Source: Brevipalpus yothersi
Taxonomy: Eukaryota > Arthropoda > Arachnida > Trombidiformes > Tenuipalpidae
Reading direction: 5' to 3'
Length of the DNA: 64,000 nt
NCBI GenBank assembly: GCA_003956705.1
Contig: QZCP01000123.1
Location: 1-64,000, forward strand
Shown: piece by piece, positions 47,023 through 58,852 of the stretch
Layout of the letters: each line of letters starts with the position of its first letter
Position numbering within the stretch: the first letter of the stretch is position 1
Program-made: the position numbers and the translations under genes
The notes under the pieces: generated by a model
What the model was told of the DNA's origin: nothing
Databases searched by the model: none
What the model saw: the letters and a program-made list of their open reading frames with translations, nothing else

Positions 47023-48354
47023 TCAATATGATAAGAGAAAACCATTTCTGATCATCCTTTGGAAAAGTTTGAAACGTTTAAGCTTCATTCGTCTGCGTTC
47101 CGAACCCTTTTGGACCAGAATTTCAATCAGGAATAAAACCCAAGCAGTGGTGAGAGCAAAGATCCAGGTGACGAAAGTTGATTGAATAAAAGAGAATTTC
47201 AAAGGGCTATGTTCTATTTCTATCTCTCTCAGAGTCTCCTGCATACAAGCGGTCTGAACAGGATCTTTATCTCTTCTTCGGTAAGCAATCCAGCCTCTTC
47301 GTCCATAGAGATTTGCTTCCAATAAGACTGATGATTCTCGATTGAGAGCATTCCGAATTTTCTTATCAAGACGCTTATTAGCGACCAAAGAATTTATCTG
47401 GTATAGGAGAGGCTTTCGAGAGCGATAGAACGAATTCTCTAAGAGAATTTGAGGATGTAAGGAACATGTCTGCCTCTTAATTTGTATCCATCGATCGACG
47501 TCAATCAGTAGAGCCATGTCCTTTAAACTGAACTTTGTGAAAGTTGGAGTGAAGATATAATCTACCGCAAAAAATTTGTGATTTTTCTTTAGGTATCGAT
47601 TTTTACGCAAATAATTTTGTATGTACTCTGGTTCAGAGGAGATTATCTGAGGACAACCAGTCCATTCTTCCATTACTGGCCTCAATTTTTTTCGGGCAAC
47701 ATCATTGAATCTCTCAATTTTATCGAATTGATTCACACTCACATGATCTGTATTCATACAAGCGATTGTTATAGACTCTATCAAGAAGAATATCATGAGC
47801 AAAGAGAGCCATATTAGTCGTATCATTCTCCTTGAAACCTTTATCCTCATTTGGTGGGCTAAAGTAGTCCAGTTGAGATGCCAATAAACTTCAAGGAATG
47901 ATCCTCTAAATTCTTTGGCTAAAATAGAGATGGCTAAGATTGCGAAAAAGATCACATTCAGAGCGATCATAGTTTGATAATCGGAATTGTACCATATGAA
48001 CTTGAGTCCATCAATAGAAACGCTTTTGGCTTTCAAACGAGGAAAAGTGATCAGATAACACTCATGGGTACTCTCAATGGATCCAAGTGTGGTAACATTT
48101 TCCAATAGAAACGGTGGCTGAAAGCCCATTATATGCACATCACCCACATCGTCTCGGATAGCTTCCATGACAGGTAAATCTTGTAGGGCTCTTATATCGG
48201 CAAGGGTGTGTTTAAGGGGAACAAGTGTGGTGTTGAAAAGTCGAAACCAGTGGAAATATGAGGCTTCGAAAAGCTTCCAAAAGACCAAGCTTCTTCGACT
48301 GAGAGAGAATTTCCGTAAATTTGGAAAAATTAGACGAATATCAGCTTTGAACAT
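47023..48354 (-). CDS. Divergent ionotropic-receptor-like protein, copy 2
   Basis: An intronless 443-residue paralogue of the other two copies, aligning from the first residues (RLIFPNLRKFSLSRRSLVFW) to the last helix. It has the same order: S1-like lobe containing DVGDVHIMGFQPPFLLENVT and a STHECYLITFPRLKAKSVS segment, M1 (ALNVIFFAILAISILAK), pore loop (YWHLNWTTLAHQ), M3 (LIWLSLLMIFFLIESITIAC), S2 with DVDRWIQIKRQTCSLHPQIL, and M4 (FVTWIFALTTAWVLFLIEIL). Compared with copies 1 and 3 it differs most in S1 (VMEAIRDDVGD rather than EAIQEDIGD) and lacks their CTQ step (CPQ), so it is the most distant copy by eye. No stop or frameshift is visible. Confidence 0.68.
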   Translation of the reverse strand: MFKADIRLIFPNLRKFSLSRRSLVFWKLFEASYFHWFRLFNTTLVPLKHTLADIRALQDLPVMEAIRDDVGDVHIMGFQPPFLLENVTTLGSIESTHECYLITFPRLKAKSVSIDGLKFIWYNSDYQTMIALNVIFFAILAISILAKEFRGSFLEVYWHLNWTTLAHQMRIKVSRRMIRLIWLSLLMIFFLIESITIACMNTDHVSVNQFDKIERFNDVARKKLRPVMEEWTGCPQIISSEPEYIQNYLRKNRYLKKNHKFFAVDYIFTPTFTKFSLKDMALLIDVDRWIQIKRQTCSLHPQILLENSFYRSRKPLLYQINSLVANKRLDKKIRNALNRESSVLLEANLYGRRGWIAYRRRDKDPVQTACMQETLREIEIEHSPLKFSFIQSTFVTWIFALTTAWVLFLIEILVQKGSERRRMKLKRFKLFQRMIRNGFLLSY

Positions 48355-48850
48355 CTTTTGGATTGAATAGTTATCATACTACAAAGAATATACAGATGTA
48401 CATGTAGATGGCTTTTAATTTCAGAAAAATTTGAAATTTTACTCTAAGTTCCTCCTCCTAAAAACTTATTCAAAAACTTATGAGCCATATCAGAAGGCAA
48501 GTATCAAGACACCGACTATTTGTTTTCTATGGGCCAAGACATTTTTTTATCAATAAGAGAAAATTTGAATAAAATAGCAGTCAACATTAGTTACACAATA
48601 CCCGTGAGAAATTATTTTTGAACACTTTTGAATCTATTTACTTCAAATGGATTTCTGTATATCGTATATTTATTCCATTAATCGAGCTGTTTAGTTGATA
48701 AACCAACATCAATAGTAAATCGTAGAAATATTGATTTGAACTTCATTTACAATTCCTTCAACACGGTGTTTTCTTGATCCTTGTATCTATGTTGATTTTC
48801 AGCGAGCTCTTGAAAAATTTTACATCGTATTTTCTACCTTACCTTCATTT
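48355..48850. other. Spacer between receptor copies
   Basis: 496 bp of AT-rich DNA, no coding signal seen. Confidence 0.45.
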
Positions 48851-50122
48851 TCATTTTGCTCCTCGATTAAGCCATATTCGTATGGTAATCTCAATCACGA
48901 AAATGAACAAAGCAGCTAAGAAAGCGATCCCACAAGTTATAAGAGCTGATCGAATAAATGAAAATTGCAAAGAACTATGTTCAATCTTTCTCTCTTCCAA
49001 CTTTTTATTCACACAATTTGTGTTTGCTGGTAGATTGTCTCTTCTCTGCATAGAGAGAAACCCTTTTCTACCAAAAAGACCAGCTTCCACCATAGTTGCT
49101 GCATCTCGATTGAGGGCTATCCGAATTTTTAAACTAAGACGCTTATTTACCACCAACGAATGAATTTGATACAATAACGGTTTCTTTGAACGATAATTAG
49201 GATGGCTCAGCAAAATTTCTGGATGCATGTAGCATGTTTGACGCAGTATTTGTGTCCATCGGCCATCCCAAATTAGGAGGGCCATTTGATGTCTACTGAA
49301 TTCGTTGAATTGTGGTGTAAAAATTTCATCAACTGCGAAAAATTTTTCACGCTTTCTTGGATATCGATTTTCATTTATATATTTTTTTACGGCCTTTCTT
49401 TGTGATGGAATCACCTGAGTACAGCCACTATAATCTTCCATGACTGGTATCAATCCCACCCGATAAACATCCTCCAAGTTTTCGATCCTATCGAATTCAA
49501 ATTCACTCACTTGATCTGTATTCATGAAAGCTATCGTAACAGTTTGAACCAGAAAAAGCATCATGATCACCGAGAGCCACAAAATTCGAGTCATCACTCG
49601 GGATGTTCTTATTCTCTCTTGATTGGTGAAAGTTGTCCAAAACATTTGCCAATAAATCTTCAATATAGGCTCATTAGATCGTTTTGTGAAAATGGTAATG
49701 ACCAATATTGCGATAAAGATCATGGTAAGCGCGGTGATGGTCTCAATGTCTGCATTATGCCAAATGAACTTCAAACCATCAACAGATACACTCTTCGCTT
49801 TCGGAAAAGGAAAACTGAACATAAAGCATTCATGAGTACTCTCGATTGATCCAGTGGTTGTGACATTCTCTGGAATAAATAAAGGTTGAAATCCATATGT
49901 GTATACATCTCCAATATCTTCTTGAATAGCTTCCAGTACTGGCAGCTCTGAAGAAGCTCTGATCTCGGAAAGAGAATATTTGATAGTCACTACAGATACG
50001 TTGAATACTCGAAATAAATAGAAAAAAGATTGTTCATAAAGTTTCCATAGCTCACCATCCTTAGAACTGAATGAAAAATCTTTGTAGTATGGGAAAATTA
50101 GGCGAAGATTGGCGATGAACAT
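48851..50122 (-). CDS. Divergent ionotropic-receptor-like protein, copy 3
   Basis: An intronless gene of 423 residues, close to copy 1: both share QEDIGD, GFQPLFIPENVTT, THEC, KAKSVS and DTDQVSE..FDRIEN. M1 is TALTMIFIAILVITIFTK, the pore-loop segment YWQMFWTTFTNQ, M3 ILWLSVIMMLFLVQTVTIAF and M4 ALITCGIAFLAALFIFVIEI. The lobes S1 and S2 have Cys residues in conserved places (THEC, SGCTQ, RQTCYMHPE, TNC), probable disulfides. As in the other copies, the iGluR SYTANLAAF motif is absent. The gene is intact. The array reads 3-2-1 in transcription order on the minus strand, with spacers of about 0.5 and 1 kb. Confidence 0.68.
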   Translation of the reverse strand: MFIANLRLIFPYYKDFSFSSKDGELWKLYEQSFFYLFRVFNVSVVTIKYSLSEIRASSELPVLEAIQEDIGDVYTYGFQPLFIPENVTTTGSIESTHECFMFSFPFPKAKSVSVDGLKFIWHNADIETITALTMIFIAILVITIFTKRSNEPILKIYWQMFWTTFTNQERIRTSRVMTRILWLSVIMMLFLVQTVTIAFMNTDQVSEFEFDRIENLEDVYRVGLIPVMEDYSGCTQVIPSQRKAVKKYINENRYPRKREKFFAVDEIFTPQFNEFSRHQMALLIWDGRWTQILRQTCYMHPEILLSHPNYRSKKPLLYQIHSLVVNKRLSLKIRIALNRDAATMVEAGLFGRKGFLSMQRRDNLPANTNCVNKKLEERKIEHSSLQFSFIRSALITCGIAFLAALFIFVIEITIRIWLNRGAK

Positions 50123-50680
50123 TTTTCAAAGTTCTCAAAGAATTCTCGTGACTTAGGGAAGATGTAACTTTATACTTCTCAATCATGATCTCATGATGAA
50201 GCTGATTGTAGCCAAAAGAAATTCTCCAAAAATCATGAAATTCTTATTTTTATTTTTTATATCGCTTATACTACGAGTGATTAGCGATTTGATCGATAAA
50301 GCTGATGAATTCTCGGTGATAGTCAAACACCATACAAGATCGAAGTTGATTTAAATAAAGCAGCTTATTTTGACAATATTGTAAGAACATACATTATCTC
50401 AATGGTCTTTATCAAATGGCTTCTCTACCTGTTGTTCTATGCAAATTGAATGGTCGGCTAATGATTTCACTAATAGCAAAACCTGGACAGATTCTCGCTA
50501 GAACTTTCTCATAATTTGCATTTTTATACCGTTATTCAAACTTAGGAGATGTTTATCACTGCATTGAAAATTTTATCCAAAAACTCATCAAGATAAGGCA
50601 CTCTGTTGGCTTTAAATCTTTCTCTTCCTAAACACTATGCTCTAGGCTTCCTATTTGATCACTCGTTTAGATAATCAATA
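50123..50680. other. Promoter side of receptor copy 3 and 3' region of UNC-104
   Basis: AT-rich, no coding signal. Confidence 0.45.
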
Positions 50681-53600
50681 TTAAAGATAGCATTGGTTTG
50701 CATTTTGATCAGTCACAAAATTAGCTTGCTCACAGTCAGTAGTAGTGGTATTGGTAGAGGTTTTCGATCGAATTTGTCCGGCAAGTAGAGGATTGATTGC
50801 ATAAAGCCACTCATGCACTTCACGTTCATTTGATCCATGTAAAGTTAATGCTCGATGTCGAGAGATAATTGAGAATGATTTGCATGTCTTAAAATGATCA
50901 GGATCCTCTGGATATTCAATCTGAACACTGGCCAAATTCATGATCATACGCTCTATGGGATCCTTTTCACTCAAATGTATAAACAAATATGGACGTCTAA
51001 CAACAGCCCATCTTTTTTCCAATTTTCCTGTCCTCTCATCTGGTATCTGAATGTACCCTTTTCGAGATACGACAGGACTCAATCGAATCTCTTCGATTTC
51101 GGGCACAAAAATTGTTTTCAAACTGGGATCTAATAAGTGACTGGCTGAATCTCGATCTTTATCGGGTGTAACACTATTTCGATGAGACCATTCACCGGAA
51201 TGAGTTGAGCGATCTGGTGAAAGAATTTCTGGACTTGAATGAGCTGATGAACAAAAATCGGATTCATCTCCAACACTTTGAGTACCAAAAGATGCCTTCT
51301 TCACCGGATTAGGACCTGGTTTCGATGGAATGTGTGTTTGTATGAGATTAATATACTTATGACACAAATCTCGTTCTCGTTGGCTCATGTCCCATGGCTG
51401 GTAAACCATCTCATCCACCGGAGTAGTAGCTGGACTGTAGCCGCCACCCACAGCGGCAAGGGCAGCCAAATTCATTCGACTACTGCTCGAAGAAAGGCCA
51501 CATAACGGTTGAGATGCAGTTTTCTCCTTATTGTTGAGTTTATCTCGCACAGCAAGAATATGTCGAACTCTTTCGACAAGTTCTAATCGGGCAATCTTTT
51601 CCAGTTCCCATTGATGATCGAAAATCAACGAATCACCTCTCGGCTGCCAGCCGTTCAGATTTTCTTCACCTCGCACATAAGTACACGAAGTGTCTAACAC
51701 TTTTCGCTGTCTTCGCTTGACTCCAGGACTTCCACAATCAACTGAACGCTTAAGAGTTAATTCATACACAGCACTCATGTGATTACAGTCGGCATTCTTG
51801 TAAGCACCACTGAGAAAGTGTTTAATAACTTTGGTGTCCGGTTTTAAGCTTGGCAAAGTTCGAGCATCTCTACCGTAAATAATTAAGCACAAATCTTTGG
51901 TTATGATGCCAAGTTGATTACAATTATCAAGCTGTAGGAAGAGGAAGAGGGAAGAGAGAGAATGAATTGAGTAAAAGTTAAGCAAATTTATGATTGAAGA
52001 GTTTATAAATGTCGGTAAGGTATTTACCTCTAAGTATGCTGAAAGGGTTAAATATATTCGTTCACCAGTCGGTGTAATACGATTCATTAGAAAAGAATTA
52101 TGCAGAGAGGTATCCCAAGCAGCTTCAAATCGATAGGCAACTCTATTATCTATGCGTTCTAAGAATTCGATTGGAAACAGTGAAAGTGAGAGCACTGAGT
52201 CATCCTCTTCATCATCAAAGTTATCCGGATATTCTGGAGTAGTTCTTATTCGACCGAGAACTATCTCTCGAATTTCTTTCCATGATATTTCCTCATCATC
52301 CTCATGGAATACGGTTATTCTGAGACGCCTTTGAATACCTTGATGAAGTAAAAATGTTCCACGACACGGAGTATCATCATGATGATCTACAATGACCGGA
52401 ATATATTCACCAGTTGGTGTTAATTCACATATCTCGAACCATACAAGCAGATCATATTTGGCATGAATATGGGCTGTGCTTGAAGATGCACTTAAACAGG
52501 TGAATCTTTGAGATCGAACTGGCTGAGAGACGGGAATGAATTGTGGAAACATGTGTCTAGGTGGAGGTCGGACAACACTTTGAGAAAGAAATTAATTAAT
52601 CAATTAGATCGATGAATTCAAATCTTGATCAAAATTATAAAATTTCAAAGGAAATATTGATACTCACTGATTTGATTGGCCGGGAATGAAATCACGCGAA
52701 TCTTTCGATTCTTTGTGTAATGGATGCTGTTGATAGTGTCCAAAAACTTGGAACATAATTGGATGATTTTCCAGATAGTTTATGAATGCTTGAGTGATGG
52801 TGACAGTTATATTTTGAATTCTATAGAAACCTGGAGGTGGACCTTTGCCGGTATTTTTGATTTGTTCCGTTGAGAAAGCCTCATCATGTCGATGAAGAAA
52901 ATTGAATTGACAAAATATATCGTCATAATCTTTTGGAATATCGATAATTTGTAAAACTATGACTCGAAAAGTGAATTCTTTTCCCTTTTCGAGCTGCACC
53001 CTTTTTGAGCTTAATCGATCACTTTCAGTTTTATCTTCATCAAATTCTTCTCTTTCCGAATCAGAATCACCGTTCGCCGGGGATTCATTGTCAGCATTTC
53101 CATATCTTTTATGGGAAGATCGAATGAATTTTGTCAAATTATCCACCACAAAATTACGAGAATATGCATGATTTTGCCAATTTTGATCAACTTTCCCCAA
53201 TTGAGGATCATCCTCATTAAAAGCTATACGCGCTGATTGCTTTATATTGCACGTTGTTGATCCAATTTCAGGTACAAAAGATTTGTCATCATCATCTTAA
53301 GAAAAGAGAAAGTAGAACAGGTCGATATTCATCTCACTAGGTCAAGGTCGAGGAGAAGTGGGTCAGGGTCAACAAATGTAGGTCACTAGGTCTCTAAAGG
53401 GTATGCTCTCACCTGTAACAGGTTGCAGCGCAACTCTAAGGAATCCTATTACATCACCTTTTTCATTTGCTATGGGAATTTTTTGGACCAATGTTATGGA
53501 GTAAAGTAGATTGGATAAATACAAGAAGGCTCGACCAATCACTTTAAACCAAGGAAATCGATCACAGAAGGGATCTTGAACCGAAGATTCAAGAGAGCTC

Positions 53601-56600
53601 TCTGGTGATGTTGGAGAGCTATCAGCTTCATTCCTATACATCTCTCGCATTCTTTCCAACCTTTGCCTGGGTGAAAAAAGAGAATGAAAGAGAATAGAAT
53701 CTCAATTCATTTCGAAATTCATCTCATTTAAAGTCTTTGAGCTAGAAAATTCAGTCTCGGAATATGGGCTAATGATAGCGACCTTTGCTCATGCTGATTT
53801 AATGCCATCAGAGGATCGAATGTGAAATGCTGATGCGAGGGCTCGCTGGATAAATCAAAACATTCCATTGGGTTTTGTTCAAATTCATCTGAGTAGTGAT
53901 AGTAAATTTGACGCATCAATTCCAAGCGATTCCTGTTGAAAATGAAGCATAAAAATGGATTCCATCCATAATTTCCTCTCTCATAGACTAATACAAATTT
54001 TTTCGAATAAAACACACAGAACATACACACATGAACCGCAACATTTCGCTTAAGCCCTCAATTTGCATATCTTTCCCACTCTCAATCGGTATCCTCTGAT
54101 GAATTCGATTAGGAATTTCGAGGGAATCCATAGTTCATAAAAAGACACATGAATTAGTTCATGAACTTGGAAAAATGGGAGGAGGATTGAAGAGCTTATG
54201 CGACATGCGATTCGGGATTGGATTGGATTCAGGGGACAAGGGTACAAATTAGAACAACAACATTTTACAGAGACAAATTTTTTTAGCTGTTTTAAGGGAA
54301 GCATCGATAGGAATTGATTCAATTACCTGAGTTTCTGTAAGGTCCAAGTGTAAGTAGCACCATTTTTGGTGTCTAAAACTTCAACCGCTACAATTGTGTT
54401 AGGATAATAAGTGTCTTGACACTTATCAATTCCATTTCCATCATCGCTATCATTCTCCTCTGATCTGGGTATTAATTCAGAGGCTATCGGAGAATACATA
54501 GTATCTGAGAGAAGGACAAACTGAAATTGGACACGTTTACGAAGTTCCACGGAGATTGCATTTGCTTCTTTCAAAAAAATTGCATTTCCCCATAGATCAT
54601 CTCTTAAACTGGTGAATTGGTGGAATTTCCATTTTTCGAAACACTTTTGGATGATATTCTGCTGATACTCAGTCCACGTGCATTCATCTGAGAATACTTC
54701 AACACATTTATCCTCATCAGGCGAAGCTGGATTAACGGTTGATACATAGAGACTGGATATTGTCATGGACTGTTCATCAACTTGTCTTTGAAGGCTTTCA
54801 ATTTTGGCCTCATAATTTTTTCTCTGCTCTTCGAACAACATATCTGCTTCTTCTTTCTCTTTTCGAAATTGTTCTTCCAAAGCTAACAGCTTCTTTTCCA
54901 TTTCCAATTTCAAATCTATACCCTGCTTTTCCAACAATTCCAATTGAGCAAAAGTCCAATCAACTGGGGCAGCATTTGTGTCCGCTTCATCGACAGGCTC
55001 TTGATCATGATTCCGATCATTTCGATTCATTCGAGCTTGCTCTGGATGCTGGAAACGGAACACATGAAATTTTCCCAATATCACTCGAGACCCTGTTTGC
55101 AAAACTACGGGGCTTTCTACTTTCATTCCATTCACATAACAGAGACTACTTTTACATGGGATCAAAGTCACAACACCATCTCGATTCTCAAATATACAAT
55201 GCTCAGTTGATATTTTACTGCCACTCAATCGAATGTCTTGCGGTATTTTCGCATCAGAACGTCCAATACGAGTGAATCCATCTTTTATGTAGTATATTAA
55301 ACATTCGGACATTAATGGATCTTCATTCAAATTAACCAAATGAGGTGTTTTTTGGGGTGAAAATACTCCAACAGTATCACCATCTTCACGAGTTGCAACT
55401 CCCATCTCAGCCAAAACAGCTTCACGTTGCAATCGAATTCTTTCCGTTTTCTTCAGCTTCTCTTCCCATGTTTCATTCAGCTCGGACATTAATTTTTCAC
55501 TCTCCTGAAGCTGTTCAATTGCCGTCTCGCCTACTTGGGACACTGATCCAGTTCGATGACGAACAGATTGTCCATCATTTTGTGTATTTTCACTCACTTC
55601 AATACCTTCAGCATGAAGAAGAGCTTTCAGTTTCATTATTTCTTCCTTCAACTCTCGTATCATCTTGGCATTTGCATCTTCATTGATCACAGCTTTGCAC
55701 ACTATTTGCTTGGCACGATCAGCATATCGAAGTGTACTTAAAGTTTCCTCATAATTTATATCTGCTGGACTTATGGCTGCAATCATACAAGTTTTCGAAT
55801 TTCCTCCTGGAATAGAATGAATAAAAAATAAGAACATTAGAATTCATCATCAAATATTGTTGAATGAACAAGCTTGTCAGTGGACATTAATTAACTTACC
55901 CAAATTTTCTCTCAGAAGCCATGTTAAAACAGAGTCTCGATAGGGTATAAAGTCGGCTTTCTTCTTTTTTCCTTTGGCTGATTGCTGCGATGTTTGATGA
56001 GAAAAAAATAATTACTTCGTGAGACAAATGCCTGATCAAATGTTTTTCAATAAAAAAAGCTCAAATGAGAAGATATAAATAATTAGAACTTACCGATTGA
56101 GACTTTGTTTATTAGTTATGAGGAGAATGTCAAAGAGATAAGAAAAATATGGAGAATCAGTAAAAGCATCTCAAAACAGTTTATCATCATCAATTTTTTC
56201 AGCATCATAAATTCACTTACCAGCTCAACCAATGCTGATATAACTTTTCCTAATGTGGTTAATGATTTATTAATGTTGGCACCTTCTTTAAGTCGAGTTC
56301 CTTGAGCACCTGTTGCATCAGCTCTCTCACTTCCGGCCAAATCAACAAGAGATATTTTGCTAACTTTTTCCGTGTCAAGTCCACTAATTCGATCAGTTCG
56401 ACGTTGAGTGAATATGATTGTGAAAACAGCATGAGATCGACTGCTTGTTTCATTCATATTTGTTGCGGCAACAGTTCTAATGGGAAAAAGTAATCACACG
56501 ATTATTGATCACACTTGCTATTGAATGCAGAGAGAATTCATTCATTCTTACCTCGCCTTGTTTCCTTCATCCATCAGTTGATGAATATCTTCATAGGAAG

Positions 56601-57281
56601 TGACCGCAAGTCGAGATAAATCTTCAACATATGGACCTAACAGTGGATGCTCTCGAACTCTTAGTGAAGAACGATGCTTTGGGTTGAGTAAATCTCGTAC
56701 TTTTTCACAATATATTTCCATGTAAGATACTTCAACAGAATACATAGCATCGTCATCAGGATCCTTGGAAATTCGATGGAAAAGATCTCGACAAATACGA
56801 GGGATCACACCTTCCTCATCTTTGGTACCCATCATGGTGTAACTTTTACCCGCTCCAGTTTGACCATAGGCAAATATGCAAACATTATACCCTTCAAAGG
56901 CATGTTGCAACATTTCCTCACCAATATCGGCGTAAACTTTCTCTTGGGATGCAAAATTTGGATCATTCTCATCGTGAGACCAGTATGAATGATCAAAATT
57001 GAAGCTCTTGTCCGAATCAGGATCTTTTGGATTCGTTATACCTGATGAGAAATAAATGAGAAAGGTTATTTTATTTTCATTCAATAATAATGAAAACTTC
57101 GAATTTTTTTAGAGAAAAAAATTCAAATGATTGATGAAATTGAGAGCAAAGAATTTTGGAGAGAAATATTCAATCACTTACTCGTTGTTTGCCCATTCAT
57201 GGAAATGATGCATCGACATTCTTTCGATATTTCTCGATTATTGTATGGACGAACTCGAACGGCAACTTTGACTGACGACAT
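50681..57281 (-). CDS. unc-104: Kinesin-3 motor UNC-104 / KIF1A
   Basis: Exons on the minus strand are 57281-57182, 57041-56552, 56476-56221, 55984-55900, 55806-54327, [53932-53783 optional], 53666-53413, 53295-52668, 52577-52028 and 51931-50681. Without the optional exon this gives 1697 residues, as in KIF1A; with it, 1747. The protein carries synaptic-vesicle precursors along axonal microtubules. The motor domain (about 1-360) has MSSVKVAVRVRPYNNRE, the P-loop GQTGAGKSYT, switch I NETSSRSHA, switch II VDLAGSE and the KIF1 K-loop GKKKKA. Then come neck coils, an FHA domain (FTRIGRSD..ISTEHC), further coiled coil, the KIF1B/DUF3694 region (WFKVIGRAFLYLSNLLY, CKYDLLV-like AKYDLLVWFEICEL, RRVLDTS-like RKVLDTSCTYVRGEENLNGW) and a C-terminal PH domain ending EWLYAINPLLAGQIRSK, which binds vesicle phosphoinositides. 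Confidence 0.95.
53783..53932 (-). other. unc-104: Optional duplicated exon of unc-104
   Basis: This 150-nt segment after a CAACAG acceptor begins NRLELMRQIYYHYSDEF, resembling the next exon's QRLERMREMYRNEAD. Both exons accept the same phase-2 junction from 54327. The donor (CAAAG|GTCGCT) is weak but keeps the frame. If the donor is skipped, the frame continues to a TAA at about 53728, giving a truncated motor. It may be a cassette, mutually exclusive or terminal exon. Confidence 0.55.
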
Positions 57282-57889
57282 TTTCTCTTTTATTCCAAGA
57301 ATATGATCCACCAAAATATTTCTAGTAATTTGATCTATGATATACTCTCTTTGCCCTCTTTGTTTTTATCCTGCTGGAAAAAAAAGAAATAAATTTTCAA
57401 TATAAAATTTGATATTTTTTATCAATTCATTTCTTCACTCTATCTTCCCAGAATCTACCCAATTCAACATGATGGTGATATCAGTTGCAATGTTAGCCCA
57501 TTAACAGTCTCTCTCTCTCCAAAAGTTGGATGATTGCTCATCCAACATGAGCCGATCGATATCCGGAACCTCTGAAGTACACCTTCATTGAGCCATTTGC
57601 TCATATGACATTTTCTTGGTCTCTCCATTAATCACAAACATAAATTGGACTCTTTTGTATTATATTTATATAATTTGACACCTTTTGTTTGTCAACAAGA
57701 CAATAAAGTGAGTCCTACTTCCACTATCCTCAATGCGTTTTGCTTATGCTGATTTAAATATTCAAATATTTATCCATATCCTAATCATGCCCAATGTTCT
57801 GTATTGATTCTGAGCTGGTATTGGTGTTATCATCTTATAGTACTTAATCCTGGAATTGATCTTATTTTATTCGTTTTCAAGAATCAATC
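57282..57889. other. Divergent promoter region unc-104 / aldo-keto reductase
   Basis: 608 bp between divergent start codons, with a CT run near 57509-57520 and T-rich tracts. No assigned motif. Confidence 0.45.
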
Positions 57890-58852
57890 ATGGCCAAGCC
57901 TGCTATAGCACCGTTAATCACCCTTAATGATGGTAAGAAGATTCCTAGTTTAGGCCTAGGCACATGGAAATCGAAGCCTGGTGAAGTGAAACAAGCAGTC
58001 GAATATGCTCTTCTGGAAGCTGGATATCGACACATAGATTGTGCTTATATTTATGGCAATGAAGCTGAAATCGGTGAAGCCATCAAGGATGCTCTTGATT
58101 CTGGTAAATTGAAACGTAATGAAATATTTATTACCAGCAAGTGTTGGAACACATATCACAGTGAAGCAAAAGTGATGGAATGTTGTAAGAAAAGTTTGAA
58201 AAATCTCAACTTAGACTATGTTGATCTCTATTTAATACACTGGCCTATGGGCTTCCAGGAGGGACAAGAAGATTATCCATTGGATAATGAAGGAAATGCT
58301 ATTCCCTCGAATATAGACTTTTTGGAAACATGGAAAGGTATGGAAGCAGTCCATGAGGCTGGCCTAGCAAAATCAATTGGACTATCTAACTTTAATTCTA
58401 CACAAATATCTCGTATATTAGATAATTGCAATATTAAGCCAGTCATGAATCAAATCGAAATTCATCCTTATCTGGCTCAGAATAAATTAATTGAATTTTG
58501 TAAATCAAATGAGATCGCTTTAACAGCGTATAGTCCACTAGGATCACCTGGTCGGCCATCAGCCAAGTCAGATGATCCATCTTTACTAGATGATCCAAAA
58601 ATTAAGAAAATTGCTGAAAATAATGATAAGTCTCCTGCTCAAATTGTTCTTCGATCTGGTATCCAACGAGGTCTCATTCTTATTCCAAAAAGTGTTACCC
58701 CTTCCCGAATTGCCCAGAATATTCAGATATTTGATTTTGAATTAACTGAAGAGGAAATGAGAATTATTGAAAGTTTAAATCGAGATTGGCGATCTTGTTG
58801 TATGCTCAAAGCAAGGACACATACGCTTTATCCTTTCAAAATGGTTTTTTGA
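57890..58852 (+). CDS. Aldo-keto reductase (AKR1-like)
   Basis: An intronless gene of 320 residues, the usual length for this (beta/alpha)8 family, which reduces aldehydes and ketones with NADPH. The N-terminal beta-hairpin with IPSLGLGTWKS, then the catalytic tetrad, are all present: Asp50 and Tyr55 in HIDCAYIYGNEAEIGEA, Lys84 in ITSKCWNTYH and His117 in DLYLIHWP. The cofactor region includes SIGLSNFNSTQISRIL, NQIEIHPYLAQNKLIEFCK, LTAYSPLGSPGRP and LIPKSVTPSRIAQNIQIFDF. The C-terminal loop, which sets substrate range, has three Cys/Lys-rich positions (SCCMLKA) and is not diagnostic. It is probably a cytosolic aldehyde reductase; physiological substrate unknown. The codon pattern is ordinary for the region, so no sign of transfer. 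Confidence 0.95.
   Translation: MAKPAIAPLITLNDGKKIPSLGLGTWKSKPGEVKQAVEYALLEAGYRHIDCAYIYGNEAEIGEAIKDALDSGKLKRNEIFITSKCWNTYHSEAKVMECCKKSLKNLNLDYVDLYLIHWPMGFQEGQEDYPLDNEGNAIPSNIDFLETWKGMEAVHEAGLAKSIGLSNFNSTQISRILDNCNIKPVMNQIEIHPYLAQNKLIEFCKSNEIALTAYSPLGSPGRPSAKSDDPSLLDDPKIKKIAENNDKSPAQIVLRSGIQRGLILIPKSVTPSRIAQNIQIFDFELTEEEMRIIESLNRDWRSCCMLKARTHTLYPFKMVF

Noticed and set aside
50894..51133. + strand frames inside unc-104 and the receptor genes (for example 48774-49163, 54739-55275)
   Set aside because: Antisense shadows of well-supported coding exons.
54050..54322. 90-codon minus frame in the intron before the optional unc-104 exon
   Set aside because: Not in phase with flanking exons and unlike any kinesin segment.
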